Source: Ceratobasidium sp. AG-K
Taxonomy: Eukaryota > Basidiomycota > Agaricomycetes > Cantharellales > Ceratobasidiaceae
DNA length: 64,000 bases
Assembly (NCBI GenBank): GCA_037039685.1
Contig: JAWNGF010000005.1
Span: 1,178,001 to 1,242,000, forward strand
Direction: 5' to 3'
Part shown: piece by piece, positions 21,076-33,178 of the stretch
Position numbering within the stretch: position 1 is the first letter of the stretch
Layout of the letters: each line of letters begins with the position of its first letter
The notes under the pieces: model-generated
What the model was told of the DNA's origin: nothing
What the model saw: the letters and a program-made list of their open reading frames with translations, nothing else
Databases searched by the model: none
Position numbers and translations under genes: made by a program

Positions 21076-24029
21076 GGTCGGCAACTCTGATGGTAGGTAC
21101 TAGCGCCCAGTCCACGAATCTTTCAGAGCCCTAGCCAATGGGATTCATGCTAGTCACGTGAGTTCGAGCACAAACACGAACATACAATTCTTGCGACTAG
21201 TGCTTCGCTGCAAATGCAAGCGTCCCAGAGTTGAGTTTTAAGTAACCCATGCCTAGGGCTAGTATATCCATGGACGGTCCACCAGGTATTCATGAGGACC
21301 TGGCCCGCTCTCACTAGTTTCAGGTGTTATGTTTGTTTGTCTTAGGGTTTGTGGGGGTCTCCGTAGGGCCTTTGTTTTTGCTTGCCCTTGTGAGAGTTTA
21401 GGAGCAACAAAGACAGAAGGTAAGGCTTCAGGGGGAAACTCCAGTCCGCTAGTAGATGCTGTGCTTGACTTGCGTGGTACCACTGCTGCTGCACCTGATT
21501 ACCGAACGAACAACATGGCTGATTTTTGAACGTTGTAGTTTCTTTACAAATCATGTTTTATTGTCTTTTGGCGAAGCCTCGAGTAATACATAAACAACTA
21601 AATAATCCAACTCCATGACTAGCCTCGTGCATACCCGACCCAGGGTGTTGGCCTACCACGTCTCACTTGCCCGTGCCGCACCTGCAAGCACCCGTATCCC
21701 TCCCCTACCGCCTCCCACGTACAAGTGCTCAATGGCGTGCAGAACTTTACCAAACAAACCCCTCGCGACCTCCCTTCCTCATTCCCCCTAAGCCCCCATC
21801 CTCGCCTGTCGCTTGGCTCGGCAACATTGTGATATTTCTTACCAGAACCGTCACCCTCGCCTATGCTTACTTCTTGGAGCATACCTCATATGGTCATGTA
21901 TGCATCTGACTCAAATCAGCGCCCGGATATAAGCCAAGGGAATAGACTAGTCTCGCAATACTTTTAGCTTGGTAGTGTATTAGGCCTGCAGGTCTGCCTG
22001 AAGCTCACCTTATTATGACGCTGTTCTCGACAGACCTCGCCCACTTCATCGGTGCCCAGGTAGTTTGTTTGGCCGCTCCACTCCGAGGTCCTCGACATCT
22101 GCAACCCTAGTTACTTCTACTCGAGTCTGCTTGGCTTGAGGTATAACAGGCACATCGTCGATCTACCACAGTCCTGTTATTGAGCCCGGTAGTGATGTTT
22201 TGTCAGTCCAGGGAACACGGAAGTGGAATCGTATGAAGGCCGTTGAATGCGGGTTGCGTTCGGCCCGACATGAATGGCGGTCATCCTCGTAGGCGCGACA
22301 GGTCACCGCGGTTCTTTATCGTAGCTCCTTGCAATCGTCCAGCGCCCGGCCCAAGACTCTTCTCCATCTACCCGAACGTTTCCGCCTTGCCATCTGTTCC
22401 CACTAGCCCAGCCTATAATTCACCGCCCTATCGACTCGAAATAGCTCCACTCCAATCAGTTCCATGCATGGCGTCACTTGCTGGGCCTAGAACCGCTGAC
22501 CTACACCCCTTTCTCCTCGCCCTCCGGCTCTTTGTCCCCAACCACTCCACAACGGTGCAAAGCATCGTCCACGGAGTCCAGGGTCGCCTCGTTGGAGTAT
22601 CGAATGCAAGCAACATAGAATTGCCAAAGTTCACCTTGTCCTCCCATCTCACCAGACTGTGAGCAGGATGGTTACATAATCTGGCTTTGGGTGGGAGGCG
22701 CAGCGCAGATTCCCCAGCCGAGAGGGGCGGGGAAGCTCAAGGGGCGTGTACAGATGGATCTGTATAGAGCTTGGTAGTCGGAGCTGAGTGCCAGGCGGGC
22801 GGTTCCCTATCGAGTCGAGTTTGAGAACGCAGATTCTCCGCCTGGTATCGAAGTGCGGGGATGAGAAGAGAACCATGTTGGGACCTGGATTTTGGAAATG
22901 TACGTTGTCGCCCGAGGATGGATTCAGGAACCATACGTCGACCCGAGCTCGATGGAACCCTATGCACCTCATCAGTAGTTCTCCTATACCTGCGCTACAG
23001 ACGACTCAGCCCATGATAGTGCAGCGCCCAGGTAACCTCGCCCACTCCACCAACCGAGAAATTCATTGAGCGCCCACACGAACTCCCAAAATCTCCTCCC
23101 ATTCCCCGAGGGTGGTTCCCATGGACCCCATCCACCCGGCTTGGGGTCGAAGTCGCACTTGTCACGGCTATTCTGCGGCTAGGCCCGCGTACGGAGATGA
23201 TATCGGGACCGGCAGTGGCAGGTTAAACTGCTGACCTCAGCTCAAATCAAGGCACGTTTCGCGGGCGAAGCGAGGGGTGCTCTCGGAAGTGAGGTATTCT
23301 GCGTTATGTCGAGGGAGGGAGAGTCGATGCGAGGAGTGGACGGCAATTGTCGGCTGATGACAAAGCCGGCTGAACATCGCCTTGAACGGGCTGGATGTCG
23401 ACGGGAAAGCCCAGACGCGTTTGTAAAATCTGTCAATGTTTACACACCAAGTCCGCGTACAACTCACTTACCAAGTAGCGTCCCACTGGTGGTTTGAATG
23501 TCGGGTATCACCACTTGCCCATCCCAACAGACTTTCCGCCGCATGCTCCACCCCGAGACAAGTGCCATTGACTAATGTCGATCTATCCACGACGAGGTTT
23601 GAGAATCGAGGTTGCATAGCTGTCGTAGAATTTCGAGCAGCTAGGAGGGAGTAATGAGCATAGTCTGACTCTGAATGCGACCAGGGCTGGACCCCTCGGC
23701 CGAAACAGAGTCGAATATGAAGCGAAAGGGTGAGTGTATGAATGTTGTAATTGGTCGCTAGTTGATATCATCAGTGCTGGCATGAGCAGTCGTGATGGAC
23801 CTTGCACGCGTTGCTCGACTCCTCACCATATCTGAGATCCCGCCCATTTGCCACCTCCCGTCATATGCTCCAGCCCTTGCTTTCTACATTGAGCTTATTT
23901 CAGCTGAAGTGCTGGAGAGTCTCTGTAGAAGAAAAATGTAAGTTAGGACACTGTGTGCAGAAACCCCAGATGCTGAGATATCAGTCTGTAGATATCAAGC
24001 GCAACTCGTGTGGTGCACCTCTGTCAGCA
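21076..24029. other. Long gene-poor region
   Basis: Nearly 3 kb with several open frames of 60-140 codons on both strands, none with a recognisable domain, signal peptide or convincing splice pattern. The largest (22243-22662, plus) is Pro/Arg/Ser rich and overlaps others on the opposite strand. The right end of the NLR gene must take its promoter from the first few hundred bases. I report no gene here. Confidence 0.4.
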
Positions 24030-24300
24030 AAACCCGAGAATCTCGTGTGATCTCGGGATCGACGGGAGGTGCTCGTCGGGCTCGTGGCGGCTCCTAAGCG
24101 CTCAGGGCTCAGCGAAAACTGCACGTGCAAGTAAGGGCCTCAATTAGCACTGCGGTTTGCGCTGAGGGGAGTCGCGAGCAATCATGAGCAAAATGCGCGC
24201 TTATCTCGCGAGGGCTCACGAGACCTCACGAGCGCTTGGGAGACCAACGAGCACTTGCACTAAATCCCGACACCTCACGAGCCGAACGAGATTTCGGGGT
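24030..24300. repeat. Degenerate CTCACGAG/CTCGTG-rich inverted repeat
   Basis: The segment is packed with CTCGTG, CTCACGAG, GCGCTC and related words. The left half (CCCGAGAATCTCGTG near 24030) and the right half (CGAGCCGAACGAGATTTCGGG ending near 24299) are roughly reverse complementary, with shared GTGCTCGT and AAGCGCTC blocks. It directly abuts the foldback element at 24317 and may be a second, older one. Confidence 0.5.
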
Positions 24301-24316
24301 TTTTGTAGAGTATATC

Positions 24317-24917
24317 ATACAGTTAGTCACATTACTATATGCAGAAATCACGTGCGACAAGGATTTGGCTTGGATCTAAGTAAATCGACCCACAGAAAAC
24401 GTGCGTTAAATACAATAAGATACAGCGGTGTCAGAGATACATAGTGCATAAAATAGCGCGCCTGTAGCGTCCAAAATGACTGAGTTGAAAAAATACTGAA
24501 AACGAGGCCGTGTCCATGCTGTTTTGTAACACACAGTTGTGCTTGAACGCTCCCTGTTAGCACTTGTCAATCTGGGCTCTCTTGTCATTTGAGAAAGCTA
24601 CCCTGCAATAGTAGCACACCAGTTGTAGTATAATGCTCCAATAGCAGGTACCATAACCTTTGGTTGACAAGTGCTAGCAGGGAGCGTTCAAGCACAACTG
24701 TGTGTTACAAAACAGTATGGACACGGCCTCGTTTTCAGTATTTTTTCAACTCAGTCATTTTGGACGCTACAGGCGCGCTATTTTATGCACTATGTATCTC
24801 TGACACCGCTGTATCTTATTGTATTTAACGCACGTTTTCTGTGGGTCGATTTACTTAGATCCAAGCCAAATCCTTGTCGCACGTGATTTCTGTATATAGT
24901 AATGTGACTAACTGTAT
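24317..24917. mobile_element. Foldback/MITE-type element with 254-bp terminal inverted repeats
   Basis: Left arm 24317-24570 (starts ATACAGTTAGTCAC) and right arm 24664-24917 (ends GTGACTAACTGTAT) are both exactly 254 bases and nearly perfect reverse complements. I find only about three mismatches, all transitions. The loop is 93 bases. No transposase is encoded. Flanks are TATATC on the left and CGTGCTT on the right, with no clear target-site duplication. The right end lies 29 bases beyond the ERG6 stop codon, so the element probably sits in the ERG6 3' untranslated region. Confidence 0.85.
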
Positions 24918-24946
24918 CGTGCTTCGGAGCATATGACACCATTCCT

Positions 24947-26276
24947 CTACTCCGGCTTACGGCTCACTACAAGATACATAGGCGTGAAGAGCTTTGCATA
25001 TACACCCGTTAGCCATCCAGCTTAGAACTTGCACCCAGAACTCACCTTTTTTTGCCCACCACGAACCAACGCAATAGCCGCCGTCTTCAGCGCCTCACCG
25101 ACATCAAACGTACCCTTCGGAACGAGTCGTACCGTCTCGAGCATCTTCACCACTGTTTGCGTGATCAGCTTGCCACTCCACGACATTCTCCACACCGTCA
25201 CATAGTCCCATGCTGTCTGCGCCTTCCAGATGTCTCCCTCGAGTGGGTAGTACCACGGAATCTCGTCGGGCCGATCAGCCAGGTCTTCTTCGTGCAGGAT
25301 CTCGAACCCGACGTTGGTGAGCGCTTGACGAGCTTGCTTGATGGTGCGCATCTCGGGGATACCGTCTCCGACTTCGATACCATGGGCAATTTCCTTGTGC
25401 TCAGGATTGGCTGGATCCCAAGCGTCGGTCATACACCATTCGTAGACGCCAAACTAGGATACGTATTTAGTAGAAATAAATATGAAGCGGTCGTGCAGAC
25501 TTACGATTCCTCCAGGCTTGAGCACTTTGAGGATCTCGCCATATACACCCTCCCAGGTTGGCGCATGAACAGTCGCTTCGATAGCATACACTACACCCAG
25601 TATAACTCAATACGCGATATTCTTCGACGCATATATAGCGACTTACCAGCGTCGAAGGTGCCTTCTCCAAACTGCTCAGATAGCTTCATGAAGTCGCCCT
25701 TGACAAACTCCACCTGGCCGCTGAGACCTGCGCTTTCAGTATATCTTTGAGCCCGGCCAAGCTGAAAGTCGTTGTTGTTGAGTCCGATGATATGGGCGTC
25801 GCTGAAGGTAGCAATCTCCCGTGCTGGACCACCTACACCACAACCGACATCGAGTACACGCATGCCTGGCCTGAGTTTCATCGTGGATGCGAGGTAGTGC
25901 TCGTGACGCGCAAGCTGATAGTTTCTGAGCAAGGTGTATCATAATTGCCAAATAATACACTTACAGACTGCAAGAATGCCTCGCCCTTGTAGAAGCGGGA
26001 AAAGTGGAAGCTCTGTCCCCAGCCGTATTCGTATAGCTCAGTCGCACCATCATAATACCCTTCATAGCTCGTTGGTCGTTTGGTGCAGGTAGAATGGAGG
26101 GAGTACTTACCGTTGATAACATCCTTGTAGTTCTCTACTCGGTTCGCCTTGTGGTCTTCTCCATCATGCGCCGCGTCCTTATCCCAGAATGCAGTGTAGT
26201 TGGCGACTCGGGACTTGGAGCGGCCGTCGTTCCAGTTGTCAGGACCCATTGTAATCGCCTTCGGAGCTTTAATCAT
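24947..26276 (-). CDS. ERG6: Sterol 24-C-methyltransferase
   Basis: Erg6 transfers a methyl group from S-adenosylmethionine to C24 of zymosterol (or lanosterol/eburicol in many filamentous fungi) in ergosterol synthesis. Exons carry [14 protein letters not shown], then [30 protein letters not shown], the SAM motif [46 protein letters not shown] and the C-terminal VRGGQKK. A last intron (GTGAGT...AAAG) joins GQKK to [14 protein letters not shown], the usual family end, giving the stop at 24947. All junctions keep frame and all catalytic blocks are present. The likely start is the ATG at 26276 ([11 protein letters not shown]); ATGs at 26321 and 26249 are alternatives. It diverges from DNA2. A truncated paralogue lies at 14325-14690 and a foldback element adjoins its 3' end. 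Confidence 0.92.
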
Positions 26277-26859
26277 TTTTAATGTAGTGCTGCACGAGGG
26301 TTGCGTTGGCAAGAGTAGCACGAGATAGAGTTGAAGGTGAGGAGTTGGGGGAAGTCGATGATTGTCCGCCCCGAGTGCACCTGTATTTTATGTTTGGATA
26401 CCTGCGACGGAAATTCACCCGCCTTAATCATGATGCTGACGAATATGGGACGAGGTCAACTCGACGCGCGCTTACCTGGGACGATACACGCACCGGGCCG
26501 CGTGAATCGCACGATAATAGTACCCGCGCGGTTCCTTTCGCGATATGACCAAATCATCTGTCGCCAGTTACTTCATTTCCCCTCTTACCACGCCGACACA
26601 TCAATCAATGAAGGATTTTTCGTGCACACAAATATGGTGCCGATTGGATAGTGCTTGGATGCGGGTGGTGGATCCGCACCGGGCTTCATTTGTTTTGCGA
26701 TGATGCCACGTGATCGTGCAAAGATCACTCCTCCGACGCGACTCTCTTCTCGCTTCTTGCCCAATTAGTACGCGTTTGTATCGCCATCTCTTCTTGGCTT
26801 GTAGCTCTAGTTACCGAGGTATTCATCCCACTTAATCCAACTTATTTCCTTCCCTTGCG
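26277..26859. promoter_or_regulatory. Divergent ERG6/DNA2 promoter region
   Basis: This 580-bp spacer lies between two divergent genes. It contains an E-box-like CCACGTGATC near 26706 and several CGCG-rich words in the part closer to ERG6. Both transcripts should start here; no clear TATA box is seen. Confidence 0.55.
26770..26775. promoter_or_regulatory. MluI cell-cycle box (ACGCGT) upstream of DNA2
   Basis: A perfect palindromic ACGCGT lies 85 bases before the DNA2 ATG, with a related GACGCGAC about 35 bases further upstream. In yeasts this motif binds MBF and drives G1/S transcription of replication genes, which suits DNA2. The function here is inferred only. Confidence 0.5.
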
Positions 26860-29800
26860 ATGTCTTCCAACTATGGCGACGAAGACGACTTTATGAATAG
26901 TCTCCTCGCGGATATGGATGAGTCTCTGCTTCGAACACCCACCAAGACCGCGCGACCGCCGACTCGAGCGACCAAGCCCGTTGCACAGCTCAAGCTACCT
27001 GTGGCTGCTGATGTTAGCAAACCGTTCAAACCACCAGTGAAAAGGGACCTGGCGGTACCTGTGTTGGCGGCCAGTCCGAAAGCCACTGCCATATTTACTC
27101 CGACTAAACCTGGCGGAAACCAACCCGGGCTCAACACTCGGCTCTCTGGCGGCAAACGAAAGCTTATTGAAGATATTGAGGACAGTCTCCCTCCCCTACC
27201 GGATGAGGTACGTTTGCTAGCGCTTACCTCTAACTACCTTCTCATTCCGCTTCCAGCAACTACCCAAACGCGTCACTTCCAAAACACCAGCTCACCCAAG
27301 GGCAGCGCCGCCCCATGCACCCGAAAGGGTCACTCGCGCTGTAATCAAGTTCCTGAAAAGCAAGACGCAGGACTTCGGCCAGAAACAGTATGTATGTTTC
27401 CCACTAATGAACCAACCAATGACATAAGTTTTTGCGTGCTGCAGCGCATCCTGGCGATCAAAGAGCCTACGAACGAGGTCTTGGAAATTATTCTCAGAGA
27501 TGACTGGACGTCCACACGAATGCGAATCGGTAGGCAAACCCATCTCAGCAGCCCGTATCAAGTTAATTAAGTCCATACGTCCAGGCGATATTATCAACGT
27601 TCTGGGAGACTTTACAGATTTGCCTAAGAGATCATTCGCCCTTCCATCCAGTTCTACATCTTTGGTTCCCTCCTCACTATCACCATTTCGTCCGCTAAGA
27701 ATACTCTAGTGATACACCCGGATCTGCTCCTCCCCATCACTTCAATCTCAAACGCGTCCATCTGTCCTCGAAAGCCCTTGCTCAGCATGCTCGTCCCTAC
27801 TCCCACCTTCCCACCCTCGCTGGCACCTCTTCCCTCCTTGTTCGTGCCAGAAAAAGAGCCTCCCGCCAATTCCGCCGCCGGACTCGACAAATCGCAGGAA
27901 CCACTCATCTGGGGTAATCTGCTCCACGAAGTCGTTCAAGACTGTCTCGCTTCCGGGACGTGGTCGAAAGCCGCAATCTCTGCCGCGATTGACCGTGTCC
28001 TTCGGGACCCGGCGTCTCTCACCCAACTCTTTCGCATCGACCGTAGTCTGAAAGAAGCTGAAGCGGAGTTGCGAAACCGCGCTGGTGGTCTCGAGGGGTT
28101 TGCTCGGCGGTTCATTCGTGGCGCTGTACCGCCGGACCAGAAGACCAAAGAAGAGGTTGAGATCACTGGTTTACATACCGTCGAAGAGGAAATATGGAGT
28201 GCGGCATGGGGCCTCAAGGGGAAAATTGATGCCGCGGTCGAAGCCACCGTGGATGACGAACCCCCCAAACAAATAGGCGGTATCAGTAGGAGCATCTCGA
28301 CCGGGGTCGCCTCTCCGAGTGCTCAGAAATTCTCACCGAACACCGCAACAGCTCGAAGCAAGTCCAATGTCGAATCAGTTCGACCTTCCGCGCCCGGAGT
28401 CAAGAGCGAGACGACTCCCAAAGCCCGGACAAAAGGAATTGGCAAAGGACTAGCTGAAGCGATCAAGCGCGGGATGGTCGAACCACCTGATTCCACCGGT
28501 ACCTCATGGACCATGCCTTTCGAAATCAAGACCGGGCGGACGGTGGGAGGGATGGAACATCGAGCCCAGACTATGCTCTACACCTTGTTGATTGCCGAAC
28601 GTTATGGTGCGTTGCCTTTCGCAGGCTGGATGAACTGAAATCACATCTGCTTCAGGTGTCCAGACTCCGACGGGTATTCTTTACTATACGCAAAAGGACG
28701 AAATTATTCAGGTACATCCCGCGCGAAACGAGATTCGGGGACTTATGCTTGGTCGAAACGAGCTTGCGGCTAGCATGATGTACCCCCGCGAACTTCAGAC
28801 CTCCGAAAAATTGTCGAGTCAAGACGATTCAGAGCTCCGGTCAATACCTCCCACCCAACTCGAATCGGGCATCTCCAACGAAGAGAATTTTCTCCCTCCA
28901 CCCATCGACGAGAGCTACCAATGCTCAAAGTGCTACGTTAGAGATACATGCGTACTATATCGAAGTGTACGTCTCCGTGGATATTCCTAGCAACTATACA
29001 CTAAAGTTTCTTCAGGCGGTGGAACGCATGGGTCCTTCTCCTATACCTGCACTTGCGGACAAGAGTTCACACCTCACGTCGGCTCAAAAGGACTTCTTCT
29101 CGCGCTGGGAAACACTCATCGCACTCGAAGAGCAGGACATGGTTCGGTTCCGCAAAGAACTCTGGACGATGGGTGCGGAGGAACGCGAGAAACACGGCCG
29201 GTGCTTTGCCAGAATGGTACCAGGCAAAGGGGAGAAACGAGACGGCAAATTCGTCTACGAGTTTACTCGGGCACCCGCACCTGAAACTACTCCTGAGCCC
29301 GTGCTTGACCTTACGATGACCCCTACGACACCCAAGAAGGCCCGTGGTTCCTCTCCCATCGACCTGACTAGCTCTCCGCCGCGATACCAAATGGGTGACC
29401 AGCTTCAATACTCGTTCGGCTCAGCAGATTCTCTGCTGAACGGTCATATCATCAAGGGGGACGCTGTAACGATATCAATCGACCCCGGTCTGCTCGCCTT
29501 TTCCCGCGGCTACGTACTCGATATTACCACCAAGACCCTCACCATCGCTTTCGATCAAGAACTTCCATTAGAAGGAGTTGCTATACGGAGGCATTCTGGA
29601 TCCTCAGTTGGGCCCCCCGCTTTTCGAATTGACAAGGACGACTATTCGGGAGGCATGGCTCGACTACGATCCAACCTTGCTGCACTCTTCTACCAGCCAG
29701 GCGACGAACGACGATTACGTCTTGTTGTCGATCTTGCCCCACCTCGCTTTCTTGAACCCGGAGAAAATGATGAGAAGCTCCCAGACTTCCGAGCACAACT

Positions 29801-31525
29801 ACTCAATCCCAACCAACGGGCGGCCCTGGACCTTTCGTTGCGATCCTTGGACTACGCCCTTGTGTTAGGCATGCCTGGGACCGGCAAAACGACGATGGTA
29901 GCGGAGCTCATCAAAGAGCTGGTGCGACGCGGCAAATCGGTCTTGTTGACGAGCTACACCCATTCAGCCGTCGACACCATCCTGTTGAAACTTTTGGAAG
30001 TAGATTTTGATATATTACGACTAGGAAACATTGACAAGGTAAGCATCCATGGTGTTACACATTGATGTGATCGCTATATGCGTGTTGGCTAGATCCATCT
30101 TGAAGCACGGAAATTTGCACTCGGTGCGAAGGAGACACCCGAGACCTTGGAAGCACTAGAGCGACAATTATTGCGACCCCCTGTGGTAGCAACGACTTGC
30201 CTATCTATTGAACAGTAAGGGCCTTCCACGCTGACAGGACATTCGGCTGATAAATTACTTCAGTCCCTTGTTCTCGAGACGTACCTTTGACTACTGTATT
30301 GTTGATGAAGCCTCTCAGATTACGCTCCCTACTTGTCTGGGTCCCTTACGATTCGCCGAAAAGTTTGTGCTTGTGGGCGATCATTTCCAGCTACCTCCTC
30401 TGGTTTGTTTCCATTTAAACCGGTATACAACCGAGCTAACTTTTTGATAGGTCAAAAGTAAGGATGCGCGACAAGGAGGCATGGATGTTTCGCTCTTCCG
30501 TCGACTTTCGGATGCACACCCCAAAGCCGTTGTGGATTTGGCGCTTCAGTACCGCATGAATACTGAGATTATGACCCTATCCAACAAACTGATATATGGC
30601 GACCGCCTCCGTTGTGGCAATGAACAAGTAGCAACTCAGGCGCTTCATATTCCACGTCCGTCCATGAGCATGCCTTGGCACAACACTTGTGGAAATGGTC
30701 CTAACGACCAATGTTGGCTCGATTCGCTCGTCGATCCAAGGTACGTTCAATGATCCCACCATTGATTCAAGCTGTTCAATCAATGCACCACAGTTGTAAG
30801 GTCCGATTCGTCGACACAGACAAGCTGCCAGCCCGTAATACGGCGGTAGGGTCGCTCATACAAAACGAAATCGAGGCTCAGTTGGTGTTACAGGTGCGGG
30901 ATACTCCTAATCAACTACCCACCGCTTATTAAAATACTACAGACGGTCGAAGCACTCTTACGGAGCGGAGTTCAACCACGCAAATAGGCGTCATTTCTCC
31001 GTATCGGCAACAAATCAAGCTGTTGTCCCATATGCTACAAGACTATCCGGATGTTGAAATCCTTACGGCAGACAGAAGTCAAGGGCGGGACAAAGATTGT
31101 ATATTAATATCCATGGTTCGCTCAAACGAAGATGGCAATGCAAGTTGGTATTCTATTCACAAGAACCCATGCTAATGGAATATTTCTAGATTGGTGATTT
31201 GCTCAAAGATTGGCGCCGCCTAAACGTTTCCTTCACGCGAGCGCGGTCCAAACTGGTAATATTCGGATCCCGCAGCACCCTCAAGTGCGATAATCTGTTG
31301 GAGCAATTCTTTGATTTGGTCGACGAGAAGGGATGGTATATGCGTCTTCCTCAGGGCGCTCATCTTACACACGATTTTTCTAAAACCCAGGTCAAGAGGA
31401 TACCCCTGGAAAGCCCTAGCAACTCTCGACCTGATAGCGCTACGCCATACAAGCGTGCCCGCGTTGCCGAGGGCATCCTGAAAGGGCGTCCACTGCTCCA
31501 CGATATCATAGCAATAGACGATTAA
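26860..31525 (+). CDS. DNA2: DNA replication ATP-dependent helicase/nuclease Dna2
   Basis: Dna2 trims long Okazaki flaps and resects double-strand breaks. The N-terminal exon is disordered. The RecB-like nuclease domain shows SICPRKPLL (first Fe-S Cys), [27 protein letters not shown] and [10 protein letters not shown] (three more Fe-S Cys). The SF1 helicase part shows GMPGTGKTT (29869-29895), [52 protein letters not shown] and [10 protein letters not shown]. About ten short introns are used. Two places do not read cleanly. Near 27600-27720 the frame changes between GDFTDLPK and [11 protein letters not shown] (a 35-nt intron or an indel). Near 30973-30976 one base appears missing: [10 protein letters not shown] and TTQIGVISP are in different frames and a TAG follows at 30985. 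As Dna2 is normally essential, an error in the assembled sequence is likely. Confidence 0.92.
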
Positions 31526-31798
31526 CGTACTCTGCTTTCGCGTCTCGGTCATAATTTACTTGTGGCAACTAGCAAGCGATGGTCAATGACATCTACGTTA
31601 CATACTATCTGAGAAATTGCTCCTCATGTGCATATCCATTAGACTTATCATAGTAAATTCATGTACAAAACAAAATATAGGTAAAAGCGATTATAGCTGT
31701 ACTGCAATTTTAGAAGAAATAGGACTGTCTCGTCGAGTTGGAGTTAAGCCACGGTCACCGTGATTAGTCTGAATTCTGGATATTGACGCTATACCTCA

Positions 31799-32529
31799 TC
31801 ATAAGATCCCATATTCCGCGTCGGTATCAACAAAACACCAAGTGGCAAGCGCGTTCTTAGCAATTGTCTGAAACGCCAGTTTGACATTGACGGATTTCTT
31901 CGCCGAGGTCTCAAAGTACTGAGTAGAGCTTTTTGACTGGCACCACTCTGTTGCGCGTTCCCGAGATACCTGTCTTCTGCTTTCTCCAGTATCGATCTTA
32001 TTACCGAGGACCAAAAAGGGGAAGGTTTCTGGATCGTGAGGGGACGCTTGTATGAGAAATTCGTATCTCCAGTTGTCTAAAGCTTCGAATGACTGCATCA
32101 TGGTGAATAAACCGATAGCCATGCGTTACAAGTTATTCTTACTTTGGGATCGTTAACGTCATATACCAGTACGCAACAGTCCGCCCCGTGATAGGACGGA
32201 ACGCGAAGCGACCGAAAACGTTCCTGTCCGGTCGTATCCCATAGCTGCATCACCACTGACTGGCCATCCACCCTGAGTTCCTTGGTCAGGCTATCCCGAC
32301 CACGATTCACTTTAAGTCCCCCGCACCACGAATAAATTCAAGCGGGATAAACTCACAAGTCCGCACCAACGGTGGCCTTCTGTTGATTGTTAAACCGATT
32401 ATTAACATATTGGCTGATCAGTGATGTCTTCCCAACGCCACTATCGCCCAGGATTACGACCTAGACATGTCAATACACACTACAAAGAATCACAGTTTCA
32501 TAATCTACCTTTAGACAAGCTCGACTCAT
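31799..32529 (-). CDS. Rab7/Ypt7-like small GTPase, variant
   Basis: Start MSRACLK at 32529 splices to [19 protein letters not shown] (P-loop), then [16 protein letters not shown], where the Phe codon is completed across an intron (TT|GTGAGT ... GATAG|C). [41 protein letters not shown] and the Ser-Ala-Lys guanine motif FETSAKK follow, so all G motifs are present. This block pattern matches Rab7/Ypt7, which acts in late endosome and vacuole fusion. Two features are odd. Switch II reads WDTTGQE instead of WDTAGQE. The protein also ends [15 protein letters not shown] without the Cys-x-Cys prenylation motif that anchors Rabs to membranes. A missed last exon is possible, but none with terminal cysteines was found downstream. 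It is convergent with DNA2. Confidence 0.85.
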
Positions 32530-33178
32530 TGAGGCTAGTGCCAAAAATCCGTGCTCGGACCGCCTGAGAAAGTCCAAATGTCGCTTCGAGGTAGAATCCC
32601 TAAGCTTCACGACGGAGCTGAACAACGTATGGGTGATGGGCGGATGACAACGAGAGCAAGGCGACCAGGCGCTTACAGATAAAGGTCCGATTCCACGCCG
32701 GGACATTATTTTGATGGTAGTTATGGTACTATATATGGGTTAGTTAGCATACTTATCAAAAACATTGCCATTAACGCTACTAGCTTCGACTCCTTGCCAA
32801 CAACAAACCTCAATCCTCGATCAAAGTGAAATAAGGTGGCTTAGATAGCTGCTTATTCACGACCGTGCCTCCGCAGAGTTCGCTCAAAGATGCTGTAGCA
32901 CAGAAGCCGTGCAGCTTCGCTAGCCAAATAAATAGGGTGAAATGCCGATACGGGATACGCAAAGGACACAGCCACATCCGCCAATAAAACGCTTCCATAA
33001 TTCGAAAGACAAACAAAGCTAACATTGCGTCTACCACCACGCTCATATATTAAGCTATGCATATTCTATTAGCGCATTGACTTAATACAGTGATACATGC
33101 TCCTTCAAAACCGAAAACATGTATCTCCCACCCAGAAACTCAAGTTTCCATTACGATGATACACTGAAGTCAAACGTT
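32530..33178. other. Gap between the Rab7-like gene and the tandem kinase
   Basis: About 650 bases. The first 180 upstream of the GTPase ATG should be its promoter. Frames around 32810-33060 on the minus strand are Cys/Phe rich but have no recognisable family. Confidence 0.4.

Noticed and set aside
22243..22662. 139-codon plus-strand frame as a gene
   Set aside because: No domain, no signal peptide, Pro/Arg-rich composition and overlapping frames on the other strand; evidence is too weak.
21076..24029. Possible transposon remnant in the gene-poor region
   Set aside because: No transposase, integrase, reverse-transcriptase motif or terminal repeat was found.
24348..24886. Two identical 71-codon open frames
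   Set aside because: They are the two arms of the inverted repeat at 24317-24917 read outward and inward; no family, start context or splice support.
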